From CANKHA01 sp963750965 (lineage in GTDB: Bacteria > Pseudomonadota > Alphaproteobacteria > Rhizobiales > Xanthobacteraceae), in assembly GCA_963750965.1 (NCBI GenBank), contig CAVVSK010000012.1, positions 124,001 through 188,000 of the forward strand: 64,000 nt of DNA. Direction: 5' to 3'. The notes beneath the pieces were generated by a model. That model had not been told where the DNA came from. It worked only from the letters and a program-made list of their open reading frames with translations, and ran no database searches. A program made the translations under genes and the position numbers. Positions 17,622 through 27,211 of the stretch are shown piece by piece; position 1 is the first letter of the stretch; the number at the start of each line of letters is the position of its first letter.

Positions 17622-17891
17622 ATGAACCACAGAACGAACGAAGGCAACACAGCTCCACCCGTTTCTCCGGAAGCGCTCGCGCTCATCGGCGGCGGCCGCA
17701 TCGCCTATGTCAAGGCGATCCGCTCCGAGGACGTCGCCAAGATGTTTCCGCAGGCGCCGCAGATCGCGCCAGGCCTGCAGCTGTTCTCGCTGCATGCGGC
17801 CGACGGTACGCCGATCATGCTGACCGACAGCCGCGAGGCGGCGGTAGCCAATGCCTGGAGCCAGGAGCTCGAAGCGGTGAGCGTGCACTGA
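17622..17891 (+). CDS. DUF1150 family protein
   Basis: An 89-residue soluble protein, family of unknown function, typically found directly after hsp20 in Rhizobiales. Characteristic sequence is ALIGGGRIAYVKAIRSEDV ... LFSLHAADGTPIMLTDSREA. An AGGAG site precedes the ATG. It lies between hsp20 and a strong terminator, so it is probably co-transcribed with the heat-shock gene. Confidence 0.85.
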   Translation: MNHRTNEGNTAPPVSPEALALIGGGRIAYVKAIRSEDVAKMFPQAPQIAPGLQLFSLHAADGTPIMLTDSREAAVANAWSQELEAVSVH

Positions 17892-17916
17892 CGCGCGCTC
17901 CCGCTGCTGATACACG

Positions 17917-17949
17917 CAATGCCCGGCCTCGCCGGGCATTGTGGTTTTT
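17917..17949 (+). terminator. Rho-independent terminator of hsp20-DUF1150
   Basis: An 11-bp perfect stem CAATGCCCGGC / GCCGGGCATTG with loop CTC is followed by TGG and five T residues. Confidence 0.9.
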
Positions 17950-17955
17950 GGAGAG

Positions 17956-18417
17956 TTAAGCCGCGCTCGCGGAAGGCAGCGCCAGGACAGCATAAAGCGC
18001 GTCGGCATCCTGCGACGCGCGAAGCTTTTGCCCAATGTCAGGATCGCGCAACAGGCGGGCGATCCGCGCCAGCGCTTTCAGATGATCGGCGCCCGCGGTT
18101 TCCGGCGCAAGCAAGAGGAAGATCAGGTCCACCGGCTGGCCGTCCAGCGCCTCAAAATCAATCGGGCGTTCCAGCCGCGCGAACATCCCAAACAGCTTTC
18201 CGAGCTTTGGCAGCTTGCCATGCGGAATCGCGATGCCATTGCCCACGCCGGTCGAACCCAGCTTCTCCCGCTGCAGAAGAATCTCAGCGATCGTGCGTTC
18301 GTTATGCCCAGTCAACTGCCCCGCCTGGGCGGCCAATTCCTGGATCGCCTGCTTCTTGCTGGTAACTTTCAATACCGGAATGACCGCATTCGGGGCGATG
18401 AGATCGGTCAGCGACAT
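17956..18417 (-). CDS. ptsN: Nitrogen-regulatory PTS protein EIIA-Ntr
   Basis: A 153-residue EIIA domain that accepts phosphate from NPr at His66 in GNGIAIPHGKLP. It acts as a regulator of nitrogen, potassium and carbon metabolism rather than sugar uptake. Other conserved parts are LLQREKLGSTG and VDLIFLLLAPE. It is transcribed behind rpoN, as in most proteobacteria. The usual hpf gene between them is absent: only 133 bases separate the two genes. Confidence 0.94.
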   Translation of the reverse strand: MSLTDLIAPNAVIPVLKVTSKKQAIQELAAQAGQLTGHNERTIAEILLQREKLGSTGVGNGIAIPHGKLPKLGKLFGMFARLERPIDFEALDGQPVDLIFLLLAPETAGADHLKALARIARLLRDPDIGQKLRASQDADALYAVLALPSASAA

Positions 18418-18550
18418 GGGCCCGTTCCGGTACCTGTGGCGATAAAGGATTGAGGGAGTTGTTGAAGGGGGCGGACCATACGGATCGGTTCCGAAAGCGT
18501 CAATGGGCGGAGGTTACTCCGCCGGGGAATGTCTCACCACACGCAATCCG

Positions 18551-20081
18551 TCACAGGGCGGACACAGTCTGTTTGGCGCGCCGCCGCTGCACAGAGGACG
18601 GAATTCTCAACGCGTCGCGGTACTTGGCAACTGTCCGCCGCGCGATATCGATGCCCGCCTCCCGCAGCCTTTCCACAATGGTGTCATCCGAGAGCACGTC
18701 GCGCACGTCCTCGGCCTCAATCAACTGCCTGATGCGGTGGCGCACCGCCTCCGCGGAATGCGCTTCGCCGCCGTCCGAAGATGAGATCGAAGATGTGAAG
18801 AAGTATTTCAGCTCGAAGATGCCGCGGCTGGTGGCCATGTATTTGTTGGCCGTGACGCGCGACACCGTCGATTCGTGCATGGAGATCGCGTCCGCCACCG
18901 TCTTCAGATTCAACGGGCGCAGATGCTGTACGCCCAAGGCGAAGAAGCTATCCTGCTGGCGCACGATCTCGCTCGATACTTTCAAGATCGTGCGGGCGCG
19001 CTGGTCAAGCGCGCGAACCAGCCAGGTCGCCGTCTGCAAGCATTCTGACAGATAACTTTTTTCACTGTCCGAGCGCGCTGTTTTCGATATCTTGGCATAA
19101 TAGCTCTGATTGACCAGGACCTTCGGCAGCGTTTCTGAATTCAGTTCCACCAGCCAGCCGCCATCGGGACCGGGTCGGACAAACACATCCGGGACGATTG
19201 GCTGCACCATGGTCGAGCCGAAGGCGAGGCCGGGCTTCGGATTGAGCCGGCGGATTTCGCCAATCATGTCGGCCAGATCCTCGTCGTCAACGCCGCAGAT
19301 TTTCTTCAATGCGGCGAGTTGACGATTGGCGAGCATTGGCAGATTCTCCACCAACGCCTGCATCGCGGGATCAAAACGGTCGCGCTCCCAGAGCTGGAGC
19401 CTGAGACATTCGTTGAGATTGCGCGCGCAGACGCCGGCTGGATCGAAGCCCTGCACGATGGCGAGAACGGCTTCCACCTCGGCCATCGGTGCGCCGAGTT
19501 TCTGCGCCACGGTTTGCAAATCGCCGGCGAGATAGCCCGCCTCGTCAACCATGTCGACTAGAAATTGCCCGATCATGCGGCGGGCCGGATCGGTGATAGC
19601 CATCGAGAGTTGCTCGGCGAGATGGTCTGCCAGTGTGGTCTCGGTGGAGACAAAAGCTTCCAGATTGTAGTCCCCATGTTCAGCGCCGCCGGAACCGGTG
19701 CCCGCCCATTCGGACGGCGCCGGCAGTGTCTCGTTCCCCGCCCGCGGCATCGTCTGGTCGGAATCCTCCGGAAAAACATTATCGAGGCCGGTGCCAAGCT
19801 GTCGCCTCGAGCGCCGTGCGGCTGGTTTCGAGGTCTTCCCCCATCCAGTCGCCGGTCTGGGCATCGCCCTCGGGCGCGGCTTCGGGTTGCGGCGAGTCCG
19901 GCTCCCCTGGCACATCACTCTCGCTGTCGCGTTCCAGCAGGGGGTTACGCTCCAATTCGCCCTCAACATAGCTGGTAAGGTCAAGATTCGAGAGCTGCAG
20001 CAGCTTGATGGCCTGCATCAGCTGCGGCGTCATCACCAGGGCCTGGCTCTGGCGAAGCTGGAGGCGTTGGGTCACGGCCAT
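18551..20081 (-). CDS. rpoN: RNA polymerase sigma-54 factor, frameshifted
   Basis: Sigma-54 directs polymerase to -24/-12 promoters and needs AAA+ activators. The N-terminal region I is typical: LRQSQALVMTPQLMQAIKLL then SNLDLTSYVEGELERNPLLE, followed by an acidic region II. The core-binding and DNA-binding parts run through region III and end with the RpoN box ARRTVAKYRDALRIPSS. The frame breaks near 19805. Removing one G from GG gives SRTALERQLGTGLDNVFPED and a full-length protein of about 509 residues. It sits between lptB and ptsN, the conserved order. Confidence 0.93.
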
Positions 20082-20163
20082 AAAAGCGCTCGAACTGGTC
20101 CAATTCTTGCTTGGTTGTATACCAGCTCGGCAGGGACGCAGCGACCCCTTTTGGCGTTTATCC

Positions 20164-21097
20164 CTAAAGCTCGAAATCCTCCCCCAGATAGAGCCTGCGG
20201 ACGTCAGGGTTATTTACGATGTCGTCGGCGCGGCCCTCCATCAGCACCTGGCCGGAATAAATGATGTAGGCCCGGTCGGTCAGGCCCAGGGTTTCACGCA
20301 CATTGTGGTCGGTGATCAGCACCCCAATGCCGCGGTTGGTCAGATGCCGCACCAGGGCCTGGATGTCGCCCACTGCGATGGGATCGATCCCGGCGAAGGG
20401 CTCGTCCAGCAGCATGTAGCTGGGCCGTGAGGCCAGCGCGCGGGCGATCTCGCAGCGCCGGCGCTCCCCGCCGGAGAGCGCAATAGACGGTGTCTTGCGC
20501 AGGGGCGTGATGTTGAATTCGTCGAGCAGGGCTTCCAGCTCGGCCTCACGCCGACGGCGGCTGGGCTCCACCACCTCCAGCACCGCGCGGATATTGTCTT
20601 CCACATTCAGCCCGCGAAAAATCGAGGCCTCCTGCGGCAGATAGCCGATGCCGAGCCGCGCGCGCTGATACATGGGAAAGCCGGTGACGTCGTGGCCATC
20701 GAGTTCGATGCGGCCGCGGTCTGCCTTGATCAGACCGGTGATCATGTAAAAAACCGTGGTTTTGCCCGCCCCGTTGGGGCCTAGCAGGCCGACCGCCTCG
20801 CCGCGCCTCACATAGAGGCTCGCGCCTTTGACGACCTTGCGTCCGGCGAAGCTTTTCTCCACCCCATGCGCGGCAAGATAGCCCTGGTTCTGGGCCATGA
20901 CCGGCGGGGCGTCTTGCTCTGCCGCGGGAGCCGGTGCTGGCCGCCGGCGCGGAGCCGTGACGGCCGCGGCTTCGCGCGGGCAGCGTCATCGGCTGCGCCG
21001 CAAAGGCGCCACCGTCCATCGCCCAGCGGCTGCTCGCCGCCGGATGCCGCCCCGCGTTGCGGGGCTTGCCTCGGAAGAAGGAGATGATCGAGCGCAC
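20164..21097 (-). CDS. lptB: LPS export ABC transporter ATP-binding protein, likely frameshifted N-terminus
   Basis: LptB powers LptFG extraction of lipopolysaccharide from the inner membrane. The core (20164-20898, 244 residues) has Walker A GLLGPNGAGKTT, Q-loop YLPQEAS, signature LSGGERRR, Walker B MLLDEPFAGID and the H-loop DHN. Upstream, a GTG at 21097 with a GAGG site begins MRSIISFFRGKP. Removing one C from CCC near 20985 joins it in frame (MTLPREAAAVTAPRRR) to the core, giving about 310 residues. From memory, Bradyrhizobium-type LptB proteins carry a similar extension. The ATG at 20898 has no good ribosome site, which supports the longer form. Confidence 0.9.
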
Positions 21098-21183
21098 CGT
21101 ACCTCAAGTTAATGTTGCGCAGCAAAGGCTGCTCGCGCGGTGATAGACACTCCCCCGCGCGCAATCAACCAACAGAAATCGTG

Positions 21184-21819
21184 CTAATTGGTCCCTGGCA
21201 GTTTCATCGCCGGCGAGCCATCTTCCTTGCCGCGCTGGAAAATACCCTGCACCCGGCCGCCTTCCATGCGTGACACCCCGGTCGCCCGGTCGACGACCAG
21301 CCGCTCGCCACGCAGGACGTTCTGCCCCTGACTGATGACCACATTGCCCGTCAGCGTAATCGTATTCGTCCGCATGTCGAACACGCCTTTTTCGCCCGTG
21401 GCGGTCTGGTCCTTTTGGGTAACCAGCACGCTGCCGCTGGCTTCCAGCCGCTTGATCTGAGAGCTGCCGCCGGGTCCCGGCTGCGCCGCTTTGATGGCGC
21501 CTGCCTTGGGATTGTCCTCCTCGTAATACACAACGAGCGTTTTCGACCGCAGATCGGTGTCGCCCTGAATCACATGCACGTTGCCGCTAAAGGTCGCGAC
21601 CTTGTCCTTGTCCCGTACCTCGAGCGAAGCGGCTTCGATCTGCACCGGCTGATCGCGATTCTGCGAAAAGCCTTGCAGCGCATTGGCAGGGCCTTGACTA
21701 GCTTGCGCAGAACGTTGCGCAGGTGGCCGCGGTGTTTGCGCATGCGCTGCGCAGACACACGTGGCCGCGGCAATCGCAGCGCAAGCGAAGAACATCGCGC
21801 CAGAGGATGCGTGCCTCAT
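21184..21819 (-). CDS. lptA: LPS transport periplasmic protein LptA
   Basis: A 211-residue protein with an N-terminal signal peptide ending near AHAQ and an OstA/LptA beta-jellyroll. It shows PVQIEAASLEVRDKDKVATF, GNVHVIQGDTDLRSKTLVV, LVTQKDQTATGEKGVFD and NVVISQGQNVLRGERLVVD. It forms the periplasmic bridge for lipopolysaccharide between LptC and LptD. Its ATG overlaps the lptC stop (ATGA), so the two are translationally coupled. Confidence 0.93.
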   Translation of the reverse strand: MRHASSGAMFFACAAIAAATCVCAAHAQTPRPPAQRSAQASQGPANALQGFSQNRDQPVQIEAASLEVRDKDKVATFSGNVHVIQGDTDLRSKTLVVYYEEDNPKAGAIKAAQPGPGGSSQIKRLEASGSVLVTQKDQTATGEKGVFDMRTNTITLTGNVVISQGQNVLRGERLVVDRATGVSRMEGGRVQGIFQRGKEDGSPAMKLPGTN

Positions 21820-22517
21820 GGCGTCGCTGCCGGGCGGTTGGATGCGTTATCCAGCTTCATATTGACCACGACGCCGTTGTCGAAGCGGATGACGTCGCCT
21901 GAATTCAAAAGCTCGAAACGGTTACCCCTAACGGTGCCGTTGAGCATTTTCAATTGCACCGGCTTCTCGGACAGCACGTTGCCGTTCTTGGTGTCGATCA
22001 CCGCTTCTTCAAGGTAGCCCTCGTAGCCATTTGACGAGGTCACCACGATGTCGCGATTGAGCGTGAGCTGTTCCTTCTTGGTATCGAACAATCCGTTTTG
22101 CGCAACCAAACGCAGGGTGGTCTTTTCCTGCATCTCCAGCGTCGCGCTGATCTCCTGCAATTCGATCACGCCGGGGCGGGTCAGGTCCTGCGCCGCGGCG
22201 CCCGCCGCAACGTCATAGCGGCGCGAGTCGCGCGTGAAGCCGGAGAGTTTGGGATTTTCCATCTTGATCTTGGTTCCGGAAACGACGACGTCGCCGATGC
22301 TGATCGGAAGCCTTGTGAGCATGCGCAGCGGATTGAACCAGCTCACCAACGCGAGCACGATACAGCCGAGAACGGTCGCGACCGGCAGGCCGATGCGCAA
22401 CAGCCGCACGCGGCGGCTATGGCGCGCGGCGGCGCGGAAGCGCCGCGCATGATCGCTGCGGTGGCTCGCCTGAAAGGCGCGGGTTTCCCTTCGCTCAGTC
22501 CCGTAGGCGGCGCTCAT
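21816..22517 (-). CDS. lptC: LPS export protein LptC
   Basis: A 233-residue bitopic inner-membrane protein. A basic cytoplasmic N-terminus of about 40 residues is followed by one membrane segment (GLPVATVLGCIVLALVSWF) and a periplasmic LptC/YrbK jellyroll (ISATLEMQEKTTLRLVAQNG, DIVVTSSNGYEGYLEEAVID, GNVLSEKPVQL). It passes lipopolysaccharide from LptBFG to LptA. The long N-terminal cytoplasmic part is usual in Rhizobiales. It follows rnd after 116 bases. Confidence 0.9.
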   Translation of the reverse strand: MSAAYGTERRETRAFQASHRSDHARRFRAAARHSRRVRLLRIGLPVATVLGCIVLALVSWFNPLRMLTRLPISIGDVVVSGTKIKMENPKLSGFTRDSRRYDVAAGAAAQDLTRPGVIELQEISATLEMQEKTTLRLVAQNGLFDTKKEQLTLNRDIVVTSSNGYEGYLEEAVIDTKNGNVLSEKPVQLKMLNGTVRGNRFELLNSGDVIRFDNGVVVNMKLDNASNRPAATP

Positions 22518-22633
22518 GCGTCGTCAACCAATAGGTGTATCTCCCGGCCCGTCTATTCGGAACGCGTCTTCTGTTCGAGACCGGGACGATTACCGGCGGA
22601 ATATGGCCCCCCTGCGACGGTATCAGAATCCGC

Positions 22634-23248
22634 TCAGGAATGGGCGAAGATGTCCTCGGCCCCCCAGCCGGCGAGGTCGAGCCGCACCCGGTCAGGCAGG
22701 AAGCGGAAGCAGGCCGCGGCCAGTTCCGTTCGGCCTTCCCGCGCCAGCATGACGTCGAGCTTGTCCTTCAGCGCATGCAGATGCAGCACGTCGGAAGCGG
22801 CATAGGCAATCTGCGCATCGGTGAGCTGTTCGGTGCCCCAGTCGGAGGTTTGCTGCTGTTTTGACAGGTCGGTGCCGGTGAGCTCGCGCACCAGATCTTT
22901 CAGCCCATGCTTGTCGGTATAGGTGCGCGCCAGCCGGGAGGCGATTTTGGTGCAATAAATCGGCATCGGCATGACGTCGAAGGCCTTGAATAGGCTGCCG
23001 AGATCGAAGCGGGCGAAGTGAAAGATTTTCAGGACTGCCGGATCGGCCAAAAGCCGTTTCATGTTCGGCGCGTCTTTCTGGCCGGCGGTGATCTGCACCA
23101 CATCGGCTGAGCCGTCGCCCGGCGAGAGCTGCACCACGCAGAGCCGGTCGCGATTGGGATCAAGCCCCATGGTCTCGGTGTCGATCGCCACCGACCCCGA
23201 ATAGCTGTTCAGGTTCGGCAGGTCGCCGCGATGCAGGCGCACGGTCAT
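22634..23248 (-). CDS. rnd: Ribonuclease D, short DEDDy exonuclease
   Basis: A 204-residue 3'-5' exonuclease. Acidic residues of the DEDDy fold are visible in VAIDTETMGLD (Exo I), FHFARFDLG (Exo II) and AYAASDVLHLHAL (Exo III with the tyrosine). Full-length RNase D of about 370 residues also carries HRDC domains; these are absent here, as is common for the short alphaproteobacterial version placed before lptC. Likely roles are tRNA and small-RNA 3' trimming. Confidence 0.88.
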   Translation of the reverse strand: MTVRLHRGDLPNLNSYSGSVAIDTETMGLDPNRDRLCVVQLSPGDGSADVVQITAGQKDAPNMKRLLADPAVLKIFHFARFDLGSLFKAFDVMPMPIYCTKIASRLARTYTDKHGLKDLVRELTGTDLSKQQQTSDWGTEQLTDAQIAYAASDVLHLHALKDKLDVMLAREGRTELAAACFRFLPDRVRLDLAGWGAEDIFAHS

Positions 23249-23359
23249 TCTGATTTATCCAACGATTTCAATGCGGTAAGCCGATCAAAATCCAAATATT
23301 TTGTATCATTACCGCAAAGTCGTTGTCGAGCCGCTAACCGCCAGCCTTAACGGCCCACT

Positions 23360-24505
23360 TCAACGGTTCCATAACGCTCGGGTCGCGATCCGGGCGCCTT
23401 CGACCAGGCTCCGGAATTTCTCCCACACGATGGTGGGGTGCACCTCGGGGACGGCCCGCGGCGTCGAGGCAAAACCGCAGTCGGCGCTGGCGATGACATT
23501 CTCGCGTCCGACCAGCGATGCGAAGCGCTGGATGCGCTCGGCGACAAGCTCGGGATGCTCGACGACCACAGAACTTTGTGTGATCACGCCCGGCAAGATC
23601 GCCTTGCCGGCGGGAAGCTTCACATTTTCCCACACCCGCCACTCATGCTCATGGCGTGGGTTCGCCGCCTCGAAGGAATAAAAATTGGCGCGGATCGTCA
23701 GCACCAGATCGACGACGTGCCTGAATTCGAGGTCGTTCGTGCGCGGCCCCATATTGATGCCGTAGCAGGTGTGGTGACGGATGCGTTCCGGCGGAATGTT
23801 CCGCAAGGCATGATTGAGCGCCTCGATCCGCGAAACAATCCAGCGGCGAGCATCTTCGATGCTCATCTCCGGATGCAGCATGTAATGCATCACGAGACGC
23901 GGATCGTCGATCTGCAACATGAACCCGGCCGCCACGATCGCCTCGTATTCCTCGCGCATCGCCTCGGCGATGGCGTGAAGGCACTCCTCGTCGGTCTTGT
24001 AATATCGATTGACCTGCCAAGCTTCGATGCTTGCCGGCGACGCAGCCGGCATGAAGACGTCGGCGACCTTTACGTTTTTCAGCGCGGCTTTCAGGTTCTC
24101 GATGTCATCGCGCAGCTGCTTGTGCCCGGTGTATTTGATCGCAGTCGTCGTCGCGACCCGCGGGAGCGCGGCACCGGAATGCCCGCAGCTATAGAATTCA
24201 GGAAATGCCTGGTTCTCACGCGTTTTCAAAAAGCCGTCCGGCATATCGTCGCGGGGTGAGAATCCGCCGACCCGGTCCAGCACGTAGGCGACAAATCCCG
24301 GCTTTGACTGCTCGCCGTCGTCCACGATGTCGATGCCGGCCTCGGCCTGCCGGCGCACAACCGCATCCACCGCTTCCCGCACCGCCGTATCGAAAGCCTG
24401 TGATGCGGTCTTACCGTCGGCCATCATCGCCGACAGCGCATCCGGCCGCGGCAAACTTCCGACATGCGTCGTGAGGATTCGATTGGCGCGTTCGTCCAAA
24501 GCCAT
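23360..24505 (-). CDS. MetE-like (cobalamin-independent methionine synthase II family) methyltransferase
   Basis: A 381-residue single-barrel protein of the UROD/MetE-like superfamily. The N-terminus TTHVGSLPRP and DGEQSKPGF match the C-terminal catalytic half of MetE. Zinc ligands are probably in RHHTCYGINMG (His/Cys), FYSFEAANPRHEHEW (Glu) and IASADCGF (Cys). There is no N-terminal MetE half, so it may use a substrate other than methyl-folate polyglutamate; similar genes occur in catabolic clusters. It starts 12 bases after the hydrolase stop, too little for its own riboswitch, and forms one unit with the hydrolase and UbiD-like gene. Confidence 0.85.
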   Translation of the reverse strand: MALDERANRILTTHVGSLPRPDALSAMMADGKTASQAFDTAVREAVDAVVRRQAEAGIDIVDDGEQSKPGFVAYVLDRVGGFSPRDDMPDGFLKTRENQAFPEFYSCGHSGAALPRVATTTAIKYTGHKQLRDDIENLKAALKNVKVADVFMPAASPASIEAWQVNRYYKTDEECLHAIAEAMREEYEAIVAAGFMLQIDDPRLVMHYMLHPEMSIEDARRWIVSRIEALNHALRNIPPERIRHHTCYGINMGPRTNDLEFRHVVDLVLTIRANFYSFEAANPRHEHEWRVWENVKLPAGKAILPGVITQSSVVVEHPELVAERIQRFASLVGRENVIASADCGFASTPRAVPEVHPTIVWEKFRSLVEGARIATRALWNR

Positions 24506-24517
24506 GCTGCTGTCTTC

Positions 24518-25336
24518 CTAGTCAGTTTCAATCAGCAGCGTGATGATTTGGCGGGCGACCCTTTCCGGCACCTCCAGCGGCGTCAGGTGCCGGGCGTTTT
24601 CGATCACCTCGAGGCGCGATCCGGTAATGCCCGCCTCCAGCACGCGCGCCATCGCCACCGGCGTCGCATAATCCTCCGATCCGACCAGGATCGCGCACGG
24701 CATCCGGAAATTTTTCAGTGCATGGCGCTTGTCGGCGGCGCCCAGCATCCGGCAGGTCTCGGCGTAACAGCGCACGTCATTGGCCAAAAACACCTCGATG
24801 GCGCGGTCGACGATGTCGGGATTTTTCTCGCGAAAACTGTCACTGAACCACCGCGTTTTTTGAAACCCGACGAGAGATTTCAGGCCCTCATCAAGGGCCT
24901 TTTGCGCGCGCTCCGCCCATTGGGCAGGAGCCTCCGGCCCATACCAGCAGGTCGTATCGAAAAGCCCGAGACCCTGCACCCGATCCGGATAGGCCGCGGC
25001 GAAGGCAATGGCGACGGTGCCGCCCATCGAGGCGCCGCAGACCGTGGCCGAGCGCCAGCCGACATGGTCGAGCAGATCAGCGAGATCGTCGGCAAACCGT
25101 TCGACAGTGTAGGGGCCATCAGGCTTATCCGACTGGCCGTGCCCGCGGCAGTCGTAGACCAGCACGTCGGCATGGTCCTTCAGCAGCGGCGTAACGCGAT
25201 CCCAAAAGCTTGCGTCCATGGCAAGTGAATGGATCAGGACGACACGGCCTTTGCCGTTCCCTTTGACCAGCCGATAAGCGATCCGGGTTCCGTCCCGAAC
25301 CGGAACGCGCTCGCTGCCATTTGCGGTCTCAGCCAT
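24518..25336 (-). CDS. Alpha/beta hydrolase (3-oxoadipate enol-lactonase-like)
   Basis: A 272-residue alpha/beta-fold hydrolase. It shows the oxyanion stretch VVLIHSLAMDASFW, the nucleophile serine in CGASMGGTVA, the acid aspartate probably in VGSEDYATP, and the histidine in IENARHLTPLE. Overall pattern resembles PcaD (3-oxoadipate enol-lactonase) and related C-C or ester hydrolases. The substrate is unknown. It lies between a UbiD-like decarboxylase and a MetE-like methyltransferase in a likely three-gene operon, suggesting breakdown of an aromatic or cyclic carboxylate. Confidence 0.85.
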   Translation of the reverse strand: MAETANGSERVPVRDGTRIAYRLVKGNGKGRVVLIHSLAMDASFWDRVTPLLKDHADVLVYDCRGHGQSDKPDGPYTVERFADDLADLLDHVGWRSATVCGASMGGTVAIAFAAAYPDRVQGLGLFDTTCWYGPEAPAQWAERAQKALDEGLKSLVGFQKTRWFSDSFREKNPDIVDRAIEVFLANDVRCYAETCRMLGAADKRHALKNFRMPCAILVGSEDYATPVAMARVLEAGITGSRLEVIENARHLTPLEVPERVARQIITLLIETD

Positions 25337-25390
25337 TTTTTACGCGACTTGGCTTTGGGATCGGAGCGGACGACGGACGAACTGCATTTT

Positions 25391-27052
25391 TCATTTTTGC
25401 TTCGTCGTGCCCTTGGCCGCACCCTTCTCGATATTCCGGACCGGTGTTTCGGGTTTCATGCCGCCCTGGCGCCGCGCAAAAGTGTTCTCGCCATTGGCTC
25501 GCCAATCCCCTTTGGCCGCCGCCTCAGCGAAACGGCCCCAGAGATCGCTCCAGTCCCCGAGCGAATAGCCATGCCATGGCGGCTGCGGCGATAGCGGCGG
25601 CAATCCCAGCTCGTCCCAAATCTGTTTGGCACGCAGCATGTAAGGCTCGGCCGGAAGCGCGAGCGGTGGCATGGGGTGCTTCAGCGTCGCATCGATCAGC
25701 AATGTGCCATCCGGATTGCGCGCGCCTGATTTTGGTCCATGTCCCTCCGACCGGTAGGGGATCACGAGCACGTCGTCGACCATGTTGGCGCGATACGCCA
25801 TGGACCAGAACACGGCGTCTGCATTGCGCGCGTCGATATCGTCCGAAACAGCAATAACGATCTTGCCGCATTGAGCCTGCAAGGTGGCAGCTCCTTGCAG
25901 GCCTCGCCACACCTCGCTCTGCGGCGCCGTCCTGTCGAATTGCAGAAAAATCACCGGCCGGACATTGGTGAGGGCTTCATGCATTACGACCTTCTTGATG
26001 CCCTTCACATTGAGTACGGACTTCAGGTGATCGAGAAAAAGCGGCTCATAGGCCACGCGCTTCAGAACGCTCGATTCGCTCGGGGTCACCTGGCTGATGA
26101 TGGAAACGAGAACGGGTTTGCTTTTGCGCGTGATCGCCGTCACCCGCATCGACATGTTGAAATCTTCCAGCGCGACATGACCATGGCTCTCGCCGAAAGG
26201 CCCTTCCGGCTCGAGCAGCTCGGTGTCGATCAGACCCTCGATGATAATTTCGGCATCGGCGGGCACCTCAAGATTGACGGTCTTGCAGCGGGTGATGCGC
26301 ACCGCCTCGCCAATGAGACCGCCCGCGACGCCGAGCTCGTCCTGATCGATCGGCAGTTTCTGCGGACCGGTGAAGAGCACCGCCGGGGCGCATCCTACGA
26401 CAATGGCGCAGGGCATCGGCTCACCGCGTTCCTGATATTTGAGCCAATGCAGATAGCCGCCGGCGCCGCTTAGGCGGCTGGCCATGCGGACGCCGAGACG
26501 GTCTTGGGCCTTGAGCCCGGCGCGGTAAGTCCCAAGATTGCGGATTCCTGTGTCGGGATCACGGGTAACGCATAAAGTCGCCGTCAGGTAAGGCGCCGCA
26601 TCGAAGCCGGGAGTCGATATCGGCACCGGAAGCGCCGCCAGTCCGCCGCCCGGCGCGCGGAGCGCCTCGCCGGTTATCACAACCTCCTGACACGGCGCAT
26701 TCTCGACCAGCACCGGCTCGATCGGGTTTGCCATGCCGCGCACCCAAACATCGCCGATATCCTCCACCTTCACGCCAAGACCGGCCGCATAAATTTCGGC
26801 GGAGGCAGCCAGCACGCCTGCTGCGACGGGAATATCGTAACGTTCGCCCTTGGCGCCGGTGACATTGGTAAACAGGAAGCCGCGCCGATCCTCCTCGCGC
26901 AGGCCTCCCTGAAACTGCCAGCGGGCGAGCGGATGCAGTTCGCTATCTTTGTCGATCGGTCGAGTGATGCGCGTCAGCAGGCCACTGGCCTCCAGCCGGC
27001 TCAGATGATCCTGCATGTCGATCGGTGCCGTACGGCGCATCATCTTTGTCAT
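25391..27052 (-). CDS. UbiD-family prenylated-FMN-dependent decarboxylase
   Basis: A 553-residue protein of the UbiD family, reversible (de)carboxylases of aromatic or alpha,beta-unsaturated acids. Conserved features are the prFMN/metal region TATLCVTRDPDTGIRNLGTY, GEPMPCAIVVGCAPA, and the catalytic Glu region LEPEGPFGESHGH, followed by QVTPSESSVLKR. It is longer than E. coli UbiD, mainly at the C-terminus, and is a catabolic-type member rather than the ubiquinone enzyme (inference from its neighbours). No UbiX-type prFMN synthase is in the window. It heads the minus-strand arm of a divergent cluster. Confidence 0.87.
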   Translation of the reverse strand: MTKMMRRTAPIDMQDHLSRLEASGLLTRITRPIDKDSELHPLARWQFQGGLREEDRRGFLFTNVTGAKGERYDIPVAAGVLAASAEIYAAGLGVKVEDIGDVWVRGMANPIEPVLVENAPCQEVVITGEALRAPGGGLAALPVPISTPGFDAAPYLTATLCVTRDPDTGIRNLGTYRAGLKAQDRLGVRMASRLSGAGGYLHWLKYQERGEPMPCAIVVGCAPAVLFTGPQKLPIDQDELGVAGGLIGEAVRITRCKTVNLEVPADAEIIIEGLIDTELLEPEGPFGESHGHVALEDFNMSMRVTAITRKSKPVLVSIISQVTPSESSVLKRVAYEPLFLDHLKSVLNVKGIKKVVMHEALTNVRPVIFLQFDRTAPQSEVWRGLQGAATLQAQCGKIVIAVSDDIDARNADAVFWSMAYRANMVDDVLVIPYRSEGHGPKSGARNPDGTLLIDATLKHPMPPLALPAEPYMLRAKQIWDELGLPPLSPQPPWHGYSLGDWSDLWGRFAEAAAKGDWRANGENTFARRQGGMKPETPVRNIEKGAAKGTTKQK

Positions 27053-27127
27053 GCCGTGCCCTGATTAAATTGCAGCAAGCGATGCGCTCGGTCGCCCAGC
27101 AGCCAAGCTTGCTTGTTGTCCGCCATC

Positions 27128-27138
27128 TTGTCAGACAA
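27128..27138. promoter_or_regulatory. Palindrome in the divergent ubiD-like / hydroxylase intergenic region
   Basis: TTGTCAGACAA is a perfect 11-base palindrome around a central A, midway in the 159-base region between two divergent transcription units. Its form resembles operators of GntR/FCD-type regulators. No regulator gene is adjacent. Confidence 0.4.
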
Positions 27139-27211
27139 TAATACGAGAGGGAATGGTGCGGGCTGCCATCGATCAGAGGGCCGGGAAAATCTAGTGCACG
27201 AGTAGGTTCTT

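Noticed and set aside
24506..24517. SAM or cobalamin riboswitch in front of the MetE-like gene
   Set aside because: Only 12 bases separate it from the upstream gene; no leader exists.
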